A DNA stretch of 64,000 nucleotides from Pedobacter sp. SYP-B3415 (GTDB lineage Bacteria; Bacteroidota; Bacteroidia; Sphingobacteriales; Sphingobacteriaceae): assembly GCF_004138205.1 (NCBI RefSeq), contig NZ_RXNQ01000011.1, positions 62,001-126,000 of the forward strand, in the 5' to 3' direction. The notes below the pieces were generated by a model, which was not told the DNA's origin, did no database searches, and saw only the letters and a program-made list of their open reading frames with translations. The translations under genes were made by a program, and so were the position numbers. Shown here piece after piece: positions 1-9,012 of this stretch (positions are counted from its first letter, which is position 1; each line of letters opens with the position of its first letter).

Positions 1-395
1 AAACCCGAGATAAAATAATGCCTTTTTATTCTGCCCTGTGTCTCCAAAACGATGGTATCTGTTTTTAGAAAACTGCTGAAAGGAAGCTGGGTAAATACAG
101 GAATATTGGCAGATGGAAAGTTAATGTGCACGGTCGTGTCTGTTGTTACCTTACCCGCACTGAGGAGGTAAAATTTCAACCTGCTGATTTCGCTCTTATT
201 GAAGTTCTGCAACTGGATTGTCGGCTTTTCGCTAATCAGACTAACTGAGTCACAGACCCCGGAAAATTTGATGAGGTCTGTCTCAGCCTGCTGCTGATTA
301 CGATCCTTTCTCCAGTTATACCAACCGACAATGCCGGCCAGAACCAGAACAAGAATCAGTATAAGAACAAGGCACCCCTTCATATATGTTTTCAT
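1..395 (-). CDS. hypothetical membrane-anchored protein (5' part, runs off left edge)
   Basis: I translated this frame by hand from the ATG at 395; it stays open to the window edge (131 codons). The product starts MKTYMKGCLVLILILVLVLA, a short basic start followed by one strongly hydrophobic segment (about residues 8-25) and then WYNWRKDR, so it is a signal-anchor or type I signal sequence with the rest outside the cytoplasm. The visible rest is a beta-rich domain with VCDSVSLISEKPTIQLQNF; the C-terminus lies outside the window. It points the same way as the lipoprotein gene at 484-1290, about 90 bp away. I do not recognise a family. Confidence 0.6.
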   Translation of the reverse strand, partial: MKTYMKGCLVLILILVLVLAGIVGWYNWRKDRNQQQAETDLIKFSGVCDSVSLISEKPTIQLQNFNKSEISRLKFYLLSAGKVTTDTTVHINFPSANIPVFTQLPFSSFLKTDTIVLETQGRIKRHYFISG

Positions 396-483
396 ACCTG
401 AACTTTTGATAAATATGGTTATAGCAGAGATGTTTTAATAATTTGCACTGTTACTGAATCGATTGCACTGCATGTCAGCAGAA

Positions 484-1290
484 TTAATGGACCCCCGTAC
501 CCGAAAATTCCAGCTCTGATATGGCAGCATCATCATATTTATCGCCCTTGTAAACACCGGCAATTTCGAATTTAAGGTATAAATCTTTGTCCTTTCCCTG
601 AAGTGCATCTATTTTGAATATTTGTTTTGAGGTTATATCTTTCAGATTTAACAGAGCGACGGGTTTGTCATTTACATACATTTTGAGCTGTTTGACCCTT
701 GCGTTTTCTCTCCAAACCCGCTCTGATTTCATGTAGCCATTGTAAACCTCAATCGCGGTTACCGGGGGCGACTGCTTCAGAAAGCGGTAGGTAATGTGCT
801 GGCCAATGCCGTTGCCTGAATGGCCTTCCACCCATGCCGTTCTCAGTGAAAAATCATGCGCGTTTTCAGCTTTGTAATCCAGTTGTTTGTTTGGAACCAG
901 AACGGAACTGGCTGTTATCTCATCTGGTCCGCCGCCGCAGTACCAGCTACAACCCCATATGCTTACGTCAAGGTGGTCTTCTTTGCTATAATCTTCTTCG
1001 TTTTCATAAATTTCGATCTGCCGTTCGCTTAAGTGCTGTCTGGCGGTTTCATAATCAGGATAGGAACCGATCATACTGTCAATCCTGGCATACAGCGCTC
1101 TCCGCCGTTCAAGTTTCTTTTTAGCGTCGTTGCTGATATCAGGGGTGGAACCGATTTCGGGTTCGACGACTTTCAGGGATGGAGCTTCGGCAACGGCGAA
1201 CGCGGTCTTAGCTGGTTTTGCTGCCGGCTTACAGGCCTGTGAAAATATAATGGCCAGTACAACAACCGCGACGGAGTATGTATTTCTCAT
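484..1290 (-). CDS. lipoprotein with NADase-type glycan-binding (discoidin-like) domain
   Basis: The ATG at 1290 gives MRNTYSVAVVVLAIIFSQAC, a lipoprotein signal with Cys20 as the lipid-attachment residue; an upstream TTG at 1485 would bury this signal and is rejected. The C-terminal ~130 residues (from ITASSVLVPNKQLDYKAENA through TAWVEGHSGNGIGQHITYRF to ISELEFSG) match the discoidin-like module annotated as NADase-type glycan-binding domain, where the Asn/Asp-rich opening and the TAWVEG motif are typical. A coiled, charged linker (KKKLERRRALYARIDSM) precedes it, and WGCSWYCGGG suggests a disulphide. Likely role: a surface lipoprotein binding a glycan or peptide; ligand unknown. Confidence 0.7.
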   Translation of the reverse strand: MRNTYSVAVVVLAIIFSQACKPAAKPAKTAFAVAEAPSLKVVEPEIGSTPDISNDAKKKLERRRALYARIDSMIGSYPDYETARQHLSERQIEIYENEEDYSKEDHLDVSIWGCSWYCGGGPDEITASSVLVPNKQLDYKAENAHDFSLRTAWVEGHSGNGIGQHITYRFLKQSPPVTAIEVYNGYMKSERVWRENARVKQLKMYVNDKPVALLNLKDITSKQIFKIDALQGKDKDLYLKFEIAGVYKGDKYDDAAISELEFSGTGVH

Positions 1291-1552
1291 GATCTGTTTG
1301 TAAAAACGGCCATCGGATACCGTCAGACAGATAGCTGGTATGGAATGAGCCGTTAACTGACTAAATACCTCAAAATGTGGGTTTTTGTTTAAGTTCTTTA
1401 ATAACGAATGGCTGAGACAGTCTGGATTACTACCGGCTGGATGGCGTCTAAAGATCCGTGTGCGTACCTGTGCGCTTCGATTCAATTGCTGATGTCGCCA
1501 ACAATAAGATCATAGTAGTTGTTACATCAGCACGTATTAATTCAAAATCGGC

Positions 1553-1960
1553 ATGATGCAGGAATCGCCGGTCAGCAATGACCTTGAAAAACTTTCGGTG
1601 CTTGTGGTAGAGGACGACAGCAGTTTACGGGACGTGTATGAATCCGTATTTCTTATAAAAAACATACAGGCAAATATTTACGAGTCGGTTTCAGACATCT
1701 GTCAGACTGCACAGATGCATCAGCCTTCTGTAGTGATCCTTGATTTTGCCATGCGAACGGGGCATGGCGGACTTCTATGCGGGCAGCTAAAATCAAATCC
1801 ACTGACCGCGCACCTCCCCGTTATCGTCATTTCTGCTTTTGATGCTGAGCAGGTAAAGAAGTACGCTCCAGATGCAGATTTGATATTAAACAAACCGATT
1901 GATTTTGAAGATTTGACTTCCTCTATCTTGCAATTGGTGCGTCAGAACCAGCTGCCTTAA
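1553..1960 (+). CDS. stand-alone response regulator receiver
   Basis: A receiver domain fills the whole 135-residue protein. The acidic pair is in LVVEDDSSLRD, the phospho-acceptor Asp in VVILDFAM, the switch Ser in VIVISAFD and the conserved Lys in ILNKPID. No output domain follows, so it probably works by phosphotransfer or protein contact. It is the first of three consecutive + strand signalling genes (next receiver at 2063, GAF-PAS protein at 2592). It shares with the receivers at 2063 and 6815 a 'DIC' motif after the second strand and a TxH(I/L)P motif before the fourth, so these are paralogues. Two adjacent ATGs (1553, 1556) are possible starts. Confidence 0.85.
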   Translation: MMQESPVSNDLEKLSVLVVEDDSSLRDVYESVFLIKNIQANIYESVSDICQTAQMHQPSVVILDFAMRTGHGGLLCGQLKSNPLTAHLPVIVISAFDAEQVKKYAPDADLILNKPIDFEDLTSSILQLVRQNQLP

Positions 1961-2035
1961 ATAATCTTATCTACACACCGGCGTTGTACGGACGGTTTGT
2001 GTCTTTGATATGATATGCAAACGGTTTGTTTAAAG

Positions 2036-2043
2036 TAAATTTG
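2036..2043 (+). promoter_or_regulatory. -7 element TAAATTTG before the receiver gene at 2063
   Basis: TAAATTTG fits the Bacteroidota TAnnTTTG box. It lies 19 bases before the ATG at 2063, giving a very short leader. I found no well-spaced -33 TTG. Confidence 0.4.
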
Positions 2044-2062
2044 CCGCGAAAATTTGTTGAGC

Positions 2063-2473
2063 ATGGTGGAAAAACGCAATCGTGTATTGCTGGTTGATGA
2101 TGATGAAGGTCTGCGAGAGATGTTTGACCTTTTATTTAAAGTTGAGGATGTCGATGCGCTTATTCTGGCCCAGGGTGGGGACATTTGCAGTATAGCAATT
2201 GGATTTAAACCCGATGTAATCATACTCGACTACCTCCTTGCACGGCAGTCGGGAGTGGACCTTGCGAAAGCTTTGAGAGCAAACGTAAAAACAGCGCATA
2301 TTCCGCTGATCCTGCTAACCGGCCTCCCGGATTTTCTGACCTCGCAAATGGGCAATTCATTTGATCTGTTGCTTGGCAAGCCGTTTGAAGTCGATGACTT
2401 GTTTGCAGCTATCAGAGACCTGGCGCAGAAAAAATCAAGCCTGCCGGCAGATGAAGCATCCCGGATATTGTGA
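2063..2473 (+). CDS. stand-alone response regulator receiver
   Basis: A single receiver domain of 136 residues. LLVDDDEGLRE holds the acidic pocket, VIILDYLL the phospho-acceptor Asp, ILLTGLPD the switch Thr and LLGKPFE the Lys. I start at the ATG at 2063; the track frame opens nine bases earlier at TTG, which has no advantage. It is a paralogue of the proteins at 1553 and 6815 (most like 6815: LREMFDLLFKVED versus LREFYDLLFESED). It sits 120 bp upstream of the GAF-PAS protein at 2592 whose terminal His-bearing helix could be a phosphotransfer partner; that pairing is inference. Confidence 0.85.
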   Translation: MVEKRNRVLLVDDDEGLREMFDLLFKVEDVDALILAQGGDICSIAIGFKPDVIILDYLLARQSGVDLAKALRANVKTAHIPLILLTGLPDFLTSQMGNSFDLLLGKPFEVDDLFAAIRDLAQKKSSLPADEASRIL

Positions 2474-2591
2474 GTTAACCGGAAATGATCCAACCTGGCC
2501 GTATAGTTGCTGTAGCATGTTCCATGGCCCATCATGCAGAACAGCTCAAAGTGGAAATAAGCAAAGTAGTTATTTCTGATTTAATTCCCAT

Positions 2592-3707
2592 ATGACCTTA
2601 ACTGATCAGGAACAACAACGCATACAGTTGATCCGCAGATTGCTAGATCTGGACTTAAAGAGTGAGGGGGAATTACAAACCATTTCAAATCTTGCAGCCC
2701 GGCTCACCGGCAGACCAACAGCCCTGATTACGTTTTTAGACGAGGAAATACAGCATATCAGGTTCAAAACAGCCTTTAAGTATAATACAACCAAAAGGTG
2801 TGACGCTTTTTGTGATTATGTTGTACGCTCAGGAGAAAGGCTTATCGTCAATGACGCAGAACATGATGATCGGTTTTTAAATAATCCGCTTGTGCTCGGC
2901 GATCCGGCGATCCGGTTTTATGCCGGCGTACCTTTAACTACCGGAGACGGGCTTCATCTTGGTAGCTTGTGTGTAATCGGTTATGAGCCGGGGGCAATAA
3001 AAGAAGACGAGCTGGAAATCCTGAAGTTTCTCGCAAACCAGGTTGTAAGGCTCCTTGAATTTGAATTTACGCTTGACATGCTGCGTATTGAATCGGAGAT
3101 TTCGGCCCGGAAAGAGTTGGAGCTGCGTTCGTTTTTTGAAAGTTCGATCGACCATCATCTTTTGCTGGACACTAATTTTTGCGTACTGGCTTTCAACAAA
3201 GCCTGGAATATACATGTAAATTCGGTTTACGGTGTTTATTTCGAGCGCGGTGTATCAATGGTCCATTATGTTCATCCGGATAACCTTCGTCAATTCTTTA
3301 AAGATTACAATACTGCTTTGCGGGGCACCGCTGTCTTTGACCGGCGGAACCTTCGCGTTAATAACCAGGATGTCTGGCGTATGGTTAAGTTCGAGCCGGC
3401 AATTGATGCTTCCGGCAACATCATCGGGGTCTGCATTAATTCGTCAAACATTACCGAAGAGGTTAAACAAAGCGAAATTGTTAAGGCCCAGACTCAATTG
3501 CTGGATCAGATCGCGTTCCTGCAGTCGCACGAAGTGCGCCGGCCGCTGGCCTCCATACTGGGGTTGGTCGATTTGTTGAAGGGTGCTCAGACTTCGGAAA
3601 TATCTACCGAAGTTGAAATGCTTGGAAGGGCGGCCGAAGAATTGGACGAAAAGATCAGGCTGGCAATCCTGTATGCTTCAGATATATCAAATAAGTTAGG
3701 CGAATAG
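2592..3707 (+). CDS. GAF-PAS protein ending in a histidine-kinase H-box helix, no ATPase domain
   Basis: The 371-residue protein has a GAF domain (about 22-155, with AGVPLTTGDGLHLGSLCVIG), a linking helix, a PAS domain (about 170-285, ending VCINSSNITEEVKQSE) and then a dimerisation/phospho-acceptor helix with QSHEVRRPLASILGLVDLL, whose His313 matches the H-box SHELRTPL of HisKA domains. The protein stops 58 residues later, at the end of the second helix of a DHp hairpin; no N, G1 or G2 box of a HATPase follows, before or after the stop. It therefore cannot phosphorylate itself by the usual route and may act as a phosphotransfer, phosphatase or scaffold protein for the neighbouring receivers. 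A second protein of this design is at 56891-57478. Confidence 0.85.
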   Translation: MTLTDQEQQRIQLIRRLLDLDLKSEGELQTISNLAARLTGRPTALITFLDEEIQHIRFKTAFKYNTTKRCDAFCDYVVRSGERLIVNDAEHDDRFLNNPLVLGDPAIRFYAGVPLTTGDGLHLGSLCVIGYEPGAIKEDELEILKFLANQVVRLLEFEFTLDMLRIESEISARKELELRSFFESSIDHHLLLDTNFCVLAFNKAWNIHVNSVYGVYFERGVSMVHYVHPDNLRQFFKDYNTALRGTAVFDRRNLRVNNQDVWRMVKFEPAIDASGNIIGVCINSSNITEEVKQSEIVKAQTQLLDQIAFLQSHEVRRPLASILGLVDLLKGAQTSEISTEVEMLGRAAEELDEKIRLAILYASDISNKLGE

Positions 3708-3812
3708 CGATTAGAATTTATAGTTTCTGCAAACTCCACAGGCTGTTGCTAACTATTGCTCTCAAATCATTTTAAAATCTTTTTACCAGCCCGGAAATGC
3801 CCGCCTAGTATT

Positions 3813-3820
3813 TATCTTTG
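3813..3820 (+). promoter_or_regulatory. -7 element TATCTTTG just before the ABC-F gene
   Basis: TATCTTTG matches TAnnTTTG and ends six bases before the ATG at 3827. With the usual start of transcription about 7 bases after the box, the message would be almost leaderless. No convincing -33 box at the right distance. Confidence 0.4.
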
Positions 3821-3826
3821 CAGCCC

Positions 3827-5461
3827 ATGATCAATGTCAATAACATTTCGGTTTCGTTCGGCGGAACCACCCTATTCAGCGACGTCACATTTTCGATCAA
3901 CGAGAACGACAAGATAGCCCTGATGGGCAAGAACGGTGCGGGTAAATCCACCATACTCAAAATTATTGCCGGTGCAACCAAACCTACAAGCGGTAACGTA
4001 ACCGGTCCAAAAGAGGCGGTTATTGCGTATCTGCCCCAGCACCTGCTGACTGAAGACAAGGTCACCGTTTTTGAGGAAACTATGAAGGCCTTCGCTGAAG
4101 TCAACCAGTTGTCGAAAGAGCTGGATGAACTGAATGAGCAGCTAACCATTCGTACCGATTATGAAAGCGATGATTACATGAAGCTCATCGAGCGGGTATC
4201 TGAACTGAGCGAAAAAGTATATAGCGTTGAAGATACCAATTATGATGCTGAAGCTGAAAAGGTGCTCAAAGGACTTGGTTTCGAACGACAGGATTTTAAC
4301 CGGCTCACGGCTGAATTTTCCGGTGGCTGGCGCATGCGTATCGAGCTGGCTAAGATCTTATTAAAGAAGCCCGACCTGATCTTACTCGACGAGCCGACCA
4401 ACCATATGGATATTGAAAGTATCCAGTGGCTCGAGTCATTTTTAATCAATTCGGCGAAAGCGGTCATGGTTATTTCGCACGACCGGGCTTTTGTTGACAA
4501 TATCACTAACCGGACCATCGAAGTGACCATGGGCCGCATTTACGATTACAAAGCGAAGTACAGCCACTATCTGCAGTTACGTGCGGACCGCAGACAGCAT
4601 CAGATCAAGGCATACGAAGAACAGCAACGTTTTATTGCCGATAACCAGGAATTCATTGACCGTTTCAAAGGTACCTACTCGAAAACGCTGCAGGTACAGT
4701 CGCGGGTGAAGATGCTGGAAAAACTGGAGATCATCGAGATTGACGAGGTAGATACATCGGCACTTAGGCTGAAGTTTCCCCCCTCACCGCGCTCGGGGCA
4801 ATATCCAGTCGTTGTCGAAGACCTGAGCAAAAGTTATGGTGACCATGTGGTGTTTGAAAAAGCCTCAATGGTTATTGAGCGGGGCGAAAAGGTGGCCTTC
4901 GTGGGTAAGAACGGCGAAGGTAAGTCGACCATGATCAAAGCCATCATGAATGAAATTGATGTTGAGGGCAACTTAAAGATCGGCCACAATGCGAAGATTG
5001 GCTATTTTGCGCAGAATCAGGCGGCCTTACTCGATGAGAACATCACTGTATTCGATACCATCGACCAGATTCCTTTAACCGACGGAACGCTCAAAATCAG
5101 AGATTTACTGGGCGCATTCATGTTTAGCGGAGATGATACGACGAAAAAGGTGAAGGTGCTTTCGGGCGGGGAGAAAACCCGTCTGGCTATGATCAAACTT
5201 CTGTTGGAACCGGTAAACCTGCTGATCCTCGATGAGCCGACCAACCACCTGGATATGAAGACGAAAGATATCATTAAAGACGCGCTGAAAGACTTTGACG
5301 GGACTTTGATTCTGGTATCACACGACCGGGACTTCCTCGACGGACTGGTTACCAAAGTGTTCGAATTTGGTAATAAGCGGGTGCGCGAGCATTTTACCGA
5401 TATCAAGGGCTTCCTGGAGTACAAGAAGATGGACAGTCTGAAACAGATCGAACAAAGTTAA
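3827..5461 (+). CDS. ABC-F family ATPase
   Basis: Two ABC ATPase domains in one chain and no membrane segment, the layout of ABC-F proteins, which act on the ribosome as translation factors or, in some branches, as ribosome-protection resistance proteins. First domain: Walker A GKNGAGKST, signature FSGGW, Walker B LILLDEPTNH. Second domain: GKNGEGKST, LSGGEKTR, LLILDEPTNH. Between them is the charged linker (RQHQIKAYEEQQRFIADNQE onward) that reaches the peptidyl-tRNA in known members. 544 residues is normal. I start at the ATG at 3827, not the in-frame TTG at 3818. Nothing in the sequence assigns it to a resistance branch. Confidence 0.92.
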   Translation: MINVNNISVSFGGTTLFSDVTFSINENDKIALMGKNGAGKSTILKIIAGATKPTSGNVTGPKEAVIAYLPQHLLTEDKVTVFEETMKAFAEVNQLSKELDELNEQLTIRTDYESDDYMKLIERVSELSEKVYSVEDTNYDAEAEKVLKGLGFERQDFNRLTAEFSGGWRMRIELAKILLKKPDLILLDEPTNHMDIESIQWLESFLINSAKAVMVISHDRAFVDNITNRTIEVTMGRIYDYKAKYSHYLQLRADRRQHQIKAYEEQQRFIADNQEFIDRFKGTYSKTLQVQSRVKMLEKLEIIEIDEVDTSALRLKFPPSPRSGQYPVVVEDLSKSYGDHVVFEKASMVIERGEKVAFVGKNGEGKSTMIKAIMNEIDVEGNLKIGHNAKIGYFAQNQAALLDENITVFDTIDQIPLTDGTLKIRDLLGAFMFSGDDTTKKVKVLSGGEKTRLAMIKLLLEPVNLLILDEPTNHLDMKTKDIIKDALKDFDGTLILVSHDRDFLDGLVTKVFEFGNKRVREHFTDIKGFLEYKKMDSLKQIEQS

Positions 5462-5520
5462 ATACATACAAGCCTGAATAGAGGATGGGGCGGAAGCTTT
5501 TAATTTTTCGGGCTGATCCT

Positions 5521-6043
5521 TCAGTTTTTGTTTTCGAGTATGAACTTTATCACGCTGTCGTCGTGAACCGGAAGGCGTTTGAAATTTAACTTCTCAAGGA
5601 GCCAAACTGAGCGTTGATTTTTACTGTGGGTAAAAGCCTCAATCAGTTTGAAGTTAAGATTTTGAACGCAAACTCAAGAACGCTTAAGATCGCTTCTTTC
5701 ATTATCCCTTTGCTATGAAAACCAGGCAATAATTCATATCCGATTTCTGCCCGGGCATCGTTGTCGGAAAATTGAATAAACAGACTGTTCCAATGAGCGC
5801 GTTTGTGTGGTGCAATGTAATTGCCCAATAAATCGATTCGTTTTTCCGGATATTTTCATTGACGACTTGTATGAAATTTCGGGCCTCATCCATTGAACGG
5901 CACGGCTCGCGGTTAAGATATTTATTTACGCTGTCGTCTGTGCGTAAAACATAAATCTGTTTATAATCGCCGTTTTCAGGTTGTCTCAACGTTAGCCGCT
6001 CTGTTGTCAGAACCGGAAAAGGTGTGAAGGTTTTGCTCATCAT
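5521..6043 (-). pseudogene. GNAT N-acetyltransferase, broken by two single-base deletions
   Basis: Three reading-frame pieces join into one GNAT protein. Piece 1 (from ATG 6043) has FPVLTTERLTLRQPENGDYK and ends in LIGTVCLFNF; the sequence goes on in another frame as SDNDARAEIGYELLPGFHSK and MKEAILSVLEFAFKI, and in a third as LNFKLIEAFTHSKNQRSVWL to a TGA at 5521. Each break is repaired by adding one base in a short homopolymer: one T in the run around 5776 and one A around 5660. All hallmarks of the family are present (acceptor side, (Q/R)-x-x-G-like GFHSKG turn, LEKLNFK end). It is either a recent pseudogene or two sequencing errors. Confidence 0.75.
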
Positions 6044-6218
6044 CTATTATCAGAAGGAAACCGTTGTTTCGGAGTTTTTAATCAATATATGGCATTTTGT
6101 GCATTTGGCAAATTGGTAGCGGCACCTGTGTTTACCGGCTCGTCCATTTAAACTATTAAAATAAGTGCTTAAAATTGCGCCTTCCAAACAACTCTAATTA
6201 CATGTTGTTGATAGCCTT

Positions 6219-6711
6219 ATGAAAATATTGAGAGCCATGAGCCTGCTGAATCATACTGGTGGCAGCTCATTTAGCACTGAAAGCGCAGTCTGGTGAGCAG
6301 CGCATCAAAATCCAGCTGACGATTGACCATGGGGGCAAAAAAATTGTAGCCAATTTGAACTCATTTAGTTCGGCACTGACCCGGACAGAAGCTGAGGCAC
6401 CTTTAAAAGCTGATACCGCAAAAAACAAGGTGATTTATGGTTCCGGCATCTATTTAAATATGGACCTTTCTATTCTAAACGACGACTTATTGCGTGTGCT
6501 GGCTAAAAAAGATGCGAAGTTTAATGCCACCGTGACTATTAATGATACGTACGGAAAGCTTCCCGGCAAAACCATTCTGATTAAAAATGCCAGCCTGTAC
6601 AGCCTTTCTGACCAGCATTCCACAAGCGTCTATGGCGATGGATACGGCTCTACGATGATCGCTATCAATTGTGATCAATTAATCGTGAACGGGATTAGCC
6701 TGGAACGCTAA
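6219..6711 (+). pseudogene. secreted hypothetical protein with a +1 frameshift in its signal peptide
   Basis: The mature part is open from 6250 to the stop at 6711 and reads QSGEQRIKIQLTIDHGGKKI and on to a C-terminal INCDQLIVNGISLE. No proper start lies in that frame. In the frame before it, an ATG at 6219 gives MKILRAMSLL; removing one A of the AA at 6249-6250 fuses both parts into a textbook signal peptide, MKILRAMSLLIILVAAHLAL followed by KAQ. The mature domain is all-beta by composition; it loosely recalls the Hcp-like tube proteins of Bacteroidota in its ends, but I would not assign it. Either a real disruption of secretion or a sequencing error. Confidence 0.6.
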
Positions 6712-6814
6712 TCCGGTCAGAACGGGGGAGGACGACCGGTTGTTTTGCTGAATTGCGGGTTTTTATCTTGCGCAGTCCTGTCGGTAAAGCCCTTCTATTG
6801 AGTATCTGTTCAAT

Positions 6815-7186
6815 TTATCTTCCTGCTAATTCGTGCAGCTTATGGATAAGCCGGTGAATCTCGAAAGGTTTTTCCATTGCAAAATCACTGCCGAAGGAGG
6901 GCATTAAAGGCATGATGTCAGGATCGGCCGTAAAAATCATCACAGGGATGTGGGATGTTGCCGGATTGTTTTTGAGCTCGGCGCACAGTTCACCGCCAGA
7001 CTTGCCAGGCATGTGATAATCAATTAAAGCAACGTGGGGATCGAAGTCCAGTGCCTCTGCGCAAATATCATTTGTAAGTTCCAGGATACGTCCTTCTATG
7101 TCTTCACTCTCAAAAAGAAGGTCATAAAACTCCCGCAAATCGTAATCATCATCAATCAGTAACACTCTCAGTTTTCGGCTATGCAT
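6815..7186 (-). CDS. stand-alone response regulator receiver
   Basis: A 123-residue receiver from the ATG at 7186 (a GTG at 7207 is the alternative). LLIDDDYDLRE gives the acidic residues, VALIDYHMPGKSGGE the phospho-acceptor Asp, MIFTADPD the switch Thr, AMEKPFE the Lys. No output domain. It is a paralogue of the receivers at 1553 and 2063 but lies on the opposite strand with no kinase beside it, so its partner must be elsewhere, possibly one of the kinases or ATPase-less proteins of this window. Confidence 0.85.
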   Translation of the reverse strand: MHSRKLRVLLIDDDYDLREFYDLLFESEDIEGRILELTNDICAEALDFDPHVALIDYHMPGKSGGELCAELKNNPATSHIPVMIFTADPDIMPLMPSFGSDFAMEKPFEIHRLIHKLHELAGR

Positions 7187-7406
7187 GCAGATCAGGTTAG
7201 GTTTCACAAAGATAACAATCCTGAGGGGCTAACCGGGCAGGGCTATCAAAAAGCTTACAACCAATTGAAATTGTGATCGTTATCGGTGTATGTGAAGGAA
7301 AATTTTGCAGCTTAACTGACCGCACCATTTATAGTCTGTAATCAGGCTCAGGATGCTAGTTAGTGGAGGAAGAGATAGGCAGCATGCCTGATGCTCGCCA
7401 ACGGCT

Positions 7407-7952
7407 TCATTTGCAATATTTGTCAATCAGTTCCTTTTCAATCCCTTTTTTTCTTCCCAGGCGGGCAAAGAACCTGATCAGGGGTGTTGTAACGAGGCCT
7501 GCCAGCCCCGTAAGGCGCATGTCGCTCATTTCGGCGCAGATTCCCATATGATAAACGTTTTGAGGGATATCTCTTTTGCTGTATTTCCCATCCTGAGCAA
7601 GACCGCAAAGAATGCGAAGGGTGTTTTCGAGGCCGGGAGAACCGGGCACGACTTTATTCGTGAAGGTGATCTGCTGATTGCTCTGGTTAAAGAAACGGTG
7701 TGACTCCCCGCGTTTTACCAGGTATGACTCTCCTGGTTCCAGCAACACTTTTCTGCCCGATTTTAATTCCAGCCCAAGCTGCCCGTCGATCGCGGTAAAG
7801 AGTTCAGTGTACGACTTGTGATAGTGCATTGGATTTCCGCCGCCAGGTTCAAGAGATATTTCAAGTTCTGAATACTCCCCGTTTGTATCCTTTGCGGTTT
7901 TGCGAAAAATAATCGTTTCCTTTAGTGCGGGGTTATAAATGCTGCGTTTCAT
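7407..7952 (-). CDS. cupin domain protein
   Basis: The first ~100 residues form a cupin barrel: EISLEPGGGNPMHYHKSYTE carries the metal-binding His pair and Glu of motif 1 and EPGESYLVKRGESHRFFN the His of motif 2. The C-terminal part (LAGLVTTPLIRFFARLGRKK) is hydrophobic to basic and could sit on the membrane. Small cupins of this kind are often binding or isomerase-type enzymes or sensors; no substrate can be read from the sequence. It is a monocistronic gene pointing away from the AbiE pair. Confidence 0.8.
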   Translation of the reverse strand: MKRSIYNPALKETIIFRKTAKDTNGEYSELEISLEPGGGNPMHYHKSYTELFTAIDGQLGLELKSGRKVLLEPGESYLVKRGESHRFFNQSNQQITFTNKVVPGSPGLENTLRILCGLAQDGKYSKRDIPQNVYHMGICAEMSDMRLTGLAGLVTTPLIRFFARLGRKKGIEKELIDKYCK

Positions 7953-8057
7953 GATGAGTGTAACATAAGGATTTTTAGGTTCCCCGCAATGGATAGCGAT
8001 AAAACATACTTGTCGTACAAATTATGCGACACGTCACTTTTACTAATTCTCTTCAAA

Positions 8058-9008
8058 CTAGAATCTATGAATGTGTGCTTGTATTCGTTCAATTATTTGA
8101 TCAAAATCAGGTTGCCCTCTATAGTAAAGTGCTCGAGTAGCAGCGTATCGCCGGATGAAAGAATCCCTGGTTTTTCTTTTGTCCAGGATAAATGCCTGAT
8201 TATCCTGTATAGGTATCTTCTTATCCGCGTCTGAAAAGCGCTTCTCTTTATGCGTGTAATATTCAGATGTACCAATAAAATCCAATACTTTTTGGTTTTC
8301 AAGCAGGCTGTAAACATCGTAATATTGACGCATGAAGTTGATGCCAGAATCTGGATTCTCTTGTTCTTTTCTGAACTTGGTTACGATAGTCTGCAACTTT
8401 TCAACGAAGGTATAACCGGGGTGATAGCAGGCAATATCTACCGCACGGTTGTCAATTATTTCTACTTTGCTTTCTATCGCACGATTGACAGCCCATGATG
8501 ATATAGTAATGAGTTCGTTCGGCGCTACATTGTCAAAGCCAGCTTCAAGCAAGATGCCATTCTTCAGTCCATTGATCGCTTCCGTACTGCTTTCATAAAT
8601 AAGCCTTATACCGCCGCTGGTGTAGGTTCTCACATTATCAAAGTCTGTATCGCGTTGATTGGCGATAATGCCATCAATTTCGATGTTCTCACATAGCCAG
8701 TCATAAAAATCTCTTCTGCTATTGACAGCCTTCGGCTTTGAACCCGTTTCATTAACGCCAAGATGCACGGGGGGAGAGATATGTATGTCGATGTCTTCGG
8801 AAAACCGATCGATAATTTCAAACCCTTTTGAAAGTGATGTGCCACCCTTCAATTCGAATTGAAAATTTTGTTTTTTGAGCCCGTAGAGAACGTGCATAAT
8901 CCAATAGTCCTTTTCGACCAAGGCAGGTTGTATGGCCATTTCTTCTGCTATAATGTTAAGAAGATCCGGGAACTGCCGGTGGTTATGTAGATAATTTGCA
9001 CTCATCAC
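8058..9008 (-). CDS. AbiEii-type nucleotidyltransferase toxin
   Basis: The 316-residue protein has the nucleotidyltransferase core of AbiEii/AbiGii toxins: GGTSLSKG followed by SEDIDIHI (the GS-x-DxD catalytic signature) at about residues 55-80, then downstream RRDFYDWL and EIIDNRAVDIACYHPGYTFV and EKLQTIVTKF, which match the conserved basic and acidic motifs of the family. AbiEii proteins block growth or phage production by modifying tRNA or related targets with nucleotides; that is family knowledge. It starts four bases after the stop of the antitoxin gene (9013), so the two are co-transcribed, antitoxin first. Composition is visibly more AT-rich than the neighbours, consistent with acquisition by transfer. 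Confidence 0.9.
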   Translation of the reverse strand: MMSANYLHNHRQFPDLLNIIAEEMAIQPALVEKDYWIMHVLYGLKKQNFQFELKGGTSLSKGFEIIDRFSEDIDIHISPPVHLGVNETGSKPKAVNSRRDFYDWLCENIEIDGIIANQRDTDFDNVRTYTSGGIRLIYESSTEAINGLKNGILLEAGFDNVAPNELITISSWAVNRAIESKVEIIDNRAVDIACYHPGYTFVEKLQTIVTKFRKEQENPDSGINFMRQYYDVYSLLENQKVLDFIGTSEYYTHKEKRFSDADKKIPIQDNQAFILDKRKTRDSFIRRYAATRALYYRGQPDFDQIIERIQAHIHRF

Positions 9009-9012
9009 CTGT

